Shown: one piece after another, positions 62,505-64,000 of the stretch
Layout: each line of letters opens with the position of its first letter
Numbering within the stretch: position 1 is the first letter of the stretch
Source of the DNA: DAOMNN01 sp050486545
GTDB taxonomy: Bacteria; Pseudomonadota; Gammaproteobacteria; Burkholderiales; Rhodocyclaceae
Reading direction: 5' to 3'
Length of the DNA stretch: 64,000 nucleotides
NCBI GenBank assembly: GCA_050486545.1
Contig: JBJHDM010000013.1
Location: 1-64,000 of the forward strand
Notes under the pieces: generated by a model
Database searches by the model: none
The model's input: only the letters and a program-made list of their open reading frames with translations
Told to the model about the DNA's origin: nothing
Program-made: the position numbers and the translations under genes

Positions 62505-62834
62505 TCAGACGCAACCGGTCGGCTTCGGCATGCCCGCGTAGCGGGCGCCTTGCTTGGCCGGGCCGTAGGGGAAGAGTTCGAACAGACGCTTCTTGTCCGA
62601 CCATTCCTCGCCCAGTTCGTCACGGAGCAGCTTCTGCATCACGCGCAGGTTCGGGGCCGTGCCGTTTTCCTGGTAGTACTCGCGAATCCAGTTGATCAGC
62701 GTCCAGTGATCCTCGGTCAGTTGCAGGTCGTCCAACTGTGCGAGATGCCGGGCAATGTCTTCCGACCAGTCGTCGAGTTGCGCGAGATAGCCCTCGGGGT
62801 CGGTTTCGATTTCCCTTCCATTGATAACGATCAT
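62505..62834 (-). CDS. tusE: DsrC/TusE family sulfur-relay protein (TusE-like)
   Basis: 109 residues from ATG 62834 (MIVINGREIETDPEGYL). The C-terminus KPTGCV has the conserved penultimate cysteine (CysA). The second cysteine of true DsrC, about 11 residues earlier, is missing (AKQGARYAGMP). Such single-cysteine proteins act as TusE, handing sulfur to MnmA for tRNA 2-thiouridine synthesis, rather than in dissimilatory sulfite reduction. TusBCD are not nearby. A short GC hairpin (62868-62884) lies in its leader. Confidence 0.88.
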   Translation of the reverse strand: MIVINGREIETDPEGYLAQLDDWSEDIARHLAQLDDLQLTEDHWTLINWIREYYQENGTAPNLRVMQKLLRDELGEEWSDKKRLFELFPYGPAKQGARYAGMPKPTGCV

Positions 62835-63073
62835 GATCTGCTCTCTCTGTCGTGACGGGGGGCATGCGCACCGTCGGGCGGTGCTGTAGGTTGGGGTGGA
62901 AGCGTCCTGGCCGATTCGATGCCTGGCGCTTCCGGTATCAGTATTGATGGGCAGTGGCCGATCGTCAATCGGCGTCGGCACCGCTGCGTGTCGGGCCGTC
63001 TTGCCAGTCACGGGGCGGGCGGGTAATGTGGATCCGATCTTCGCACGATCGTTCCCGAACCCTGGAGATCGAA

Positions 63074-64000
63074 ATGCGCGCGATGCTGTTCGAGGCCCCG
63101 GGCGCGCGCTTGCGCCTGGCAGACCTTCCCGTGCCGCCTCCCGGTCCGGGCCAGATTCTGCTGCAGGTCGAGGCCTGCGGCGTGTGCCGGACCGATCTCC
63201 ATCTCGTCGACGGGGAGTTGCCCGATCCACGGCTCCCGGTCGTTCCCGGCCACGAAATCGTCGGACGGGTCGTCTCGGGCGGGGTCGGGGTGAGCGGGTT
63301 CGAGCCGGGGCGTCGTGTCGGCGTGCCATGGCTGGGCTGGACCTGCGGCGCCTGTGCGTACTGTTCGGCGGGGCAGGAGAACCTGTGCGATGCCGCGCGC
63401 TTCACCGGCTACACGCTCGACGGCGGTTATGCCGAGTACACGCTGGCCGATGCACGGTACTGCTTCCCCCTGACCGAACACGTTCCCGCGGTCGATCTTG
63501 CTCCCCTGCTTTGTGCCGGGCTGATCGGCTTCCGCGCCCTGCGCATGGCCGGCGAGGCCCGGTGCATCGGACTGTACGGGTTCGGTGCGGCGGCCCACAT
63601 CCTGGCCCAGGTGCTCGTGCATCAGGGTCGTTCGTTCCATGCGTTCACGCGCGCCGGCGATGAGCGGGGCCAGGCCTTCGCGCGTGGGCTCGGTGCGACC
63701 TGGGCCGGAGACAGTGGGGACGATCCTCCCGAGCCGCTCGATGCCGCGCTGATCTTCGCCCCGGCGGGCGAACTCGTGCCGGCTGCGCTGCGCCAGGTCC
63801 GGAAAGGCGGGACCGTGGTCTGTGCCGGGATCCACATGAGCGAGATCCCGGCGTTCCCGTACGACATCCTGTGGGGCGAGCGGGTGCTTCGATCGGTGGC
63901 AAACCTGACGCGGGAAGACGGCGTGCGCTTTCTGGCCATTGTCGCCGACACCCGGTTGCGCACCAGCGTGCGGGTCTTCCCGCTGGAGCAGGCCAACGAC
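63074..64000 (+). CDS. Zinc-dependent alcohol dehydrogenase family protein (partial, 5' 309 codons)
   Basis: Medium-chain dehydrogenase with GroES-like N-terminus. Start ATG 63074 follows CTGGAG; the frame is open to base 64000, so the last 20-40 codons are missing. Catalytic-zinc residues are in ACGVCRTDLH and PGHEIVGRV; the structural-zinc cysteines are in CGACAYCSAGQENLC. The cofactor-binding motif reads GLYGFGAAAHI, with the glycine pattern altered (GxGxxA). Substrate unknown; an aldehyde/alcohol interconverter of the YjgB/AdhP type is likely. It is separated by 239 bases from tusE, and no neighbour explains it. Confidence 0.9.
   Translation, partial: MRAMLFEAPGARLRLADLPVPPPGPGQILLQVEACGVCRTDLHLVDGELPDPRLPVVPGHEIVGRVVSGGVGVSGFEPGRRVGVPWLGWTCGACAYCSAGQENLCDAARFTGYTLDGGYAEYTLADARYCFPLTEHVPAVDLAPLLCAGLIGFRALRMAGEARCIGLYGFGAAAHILAQVLVHQGRSFHAFTRAGDERGQAFARGLGATWAGDSGDDPPEPLDAALIFAPAGELVPAALRQVRKGGTVVCAGIHMSEIPAFPYDILWGERVLRSVANLTREDGVRFLAIVADTRLRTSVRVFPLEQAND

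Overview
The window is high-GC proteobacterial chromosome and reads as an origin-proximal core region. The best guess is a betaproteobacterium of the Rhodocyclales/Zoogloeaceae type (Azoarcus/Thauera-like). Grounds: dnaA-dnaN-gyrB with no recF, rsmB-DUF4390-ntrY-ntrX-trkA-trkH, smg-dprA-LysM next to def-fmt-htpX, metX-metW, and an EI/HPr/EIIA-Man phosphotransfer set without sugar permeases. This is inferred from gene order and protein motifs; no database was searched. No rRNA, tRNA, CRISPR array, IS element or prophage was seen.

Layout. 1-1140: 5' part of a type I restriction hsdR that runs off the left edge. 1522-1908: PilZ protein behind an FNR/ANR-type promoter. 2075-7280 (minus): gyrB, dnaN, dnaA. 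7560-11296 (plus): rpmH-rnpA-yidD-yidC-mnmE. Two parS sites then bracket a TSUP transporter gene, followed by speD-speE. 13614-22570: rsmB, DUF4390, ntrY, ntrX, a ferredoxin-like protein, trkA, trkH. 22694-26350: hemE and priA, separated by an AT-rich gap with a cluster of DnaA-box-like sequences. 26390-32159 (minus): carbonic anhydrase, SMUG-type glycosylase, AmpG, and a PAS-GGDEF-EAL protein. 32506-32823: small orphan gene ended by a perfect hairpin. 32862-37148 (minus): metW-metX behind a SAM-II riboswitch and terminator, then ptsI-ptsH-EIIA. 37685-43932: a tandem (double-length) UvrA and a cytochrome b561-like protein. 44021-49079: HDOD protein, DUF3617, class V aminotransferase, cytochrome c', and a chemoreceptor with a CxxCH motif. 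49127-58300: Do-like protease, oxyR, FAD reductase, topoisomerase III, smg, dprA, LysM. 58467-62834: def-fmt-htpX, tpx, a hydrolase-fold protein lacking its catalytic residues, and tusE. 63074-end: a truncated zinc alcohol dehydrogenase.

Main themes are replication and segregation (dnaA, dnaN, gyrB, priA, parS, two competing origin candidates), translation and membrane insertion (rpmH, rnpA, yidC, mnmE, rsmB, def, fmt), redox and low-oxygen sensing (FNR-like box, ntrYX, oxyR, heme chemoreceptor plus cytochrome c'), and methionine/SAM/polyamine metabolism (SAM-II-metX-metW, speDE). The most rewarding items are the SAM-II promoter-riboswitch-terminator module, the hemE-priA origin candidate, the parS pair, the class II FNR-like promoter, the CxxCH chemoreceptor, the degenerate NtrX and the catalytically stripped hydrolase. 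No clearly new multi-gene system was found.
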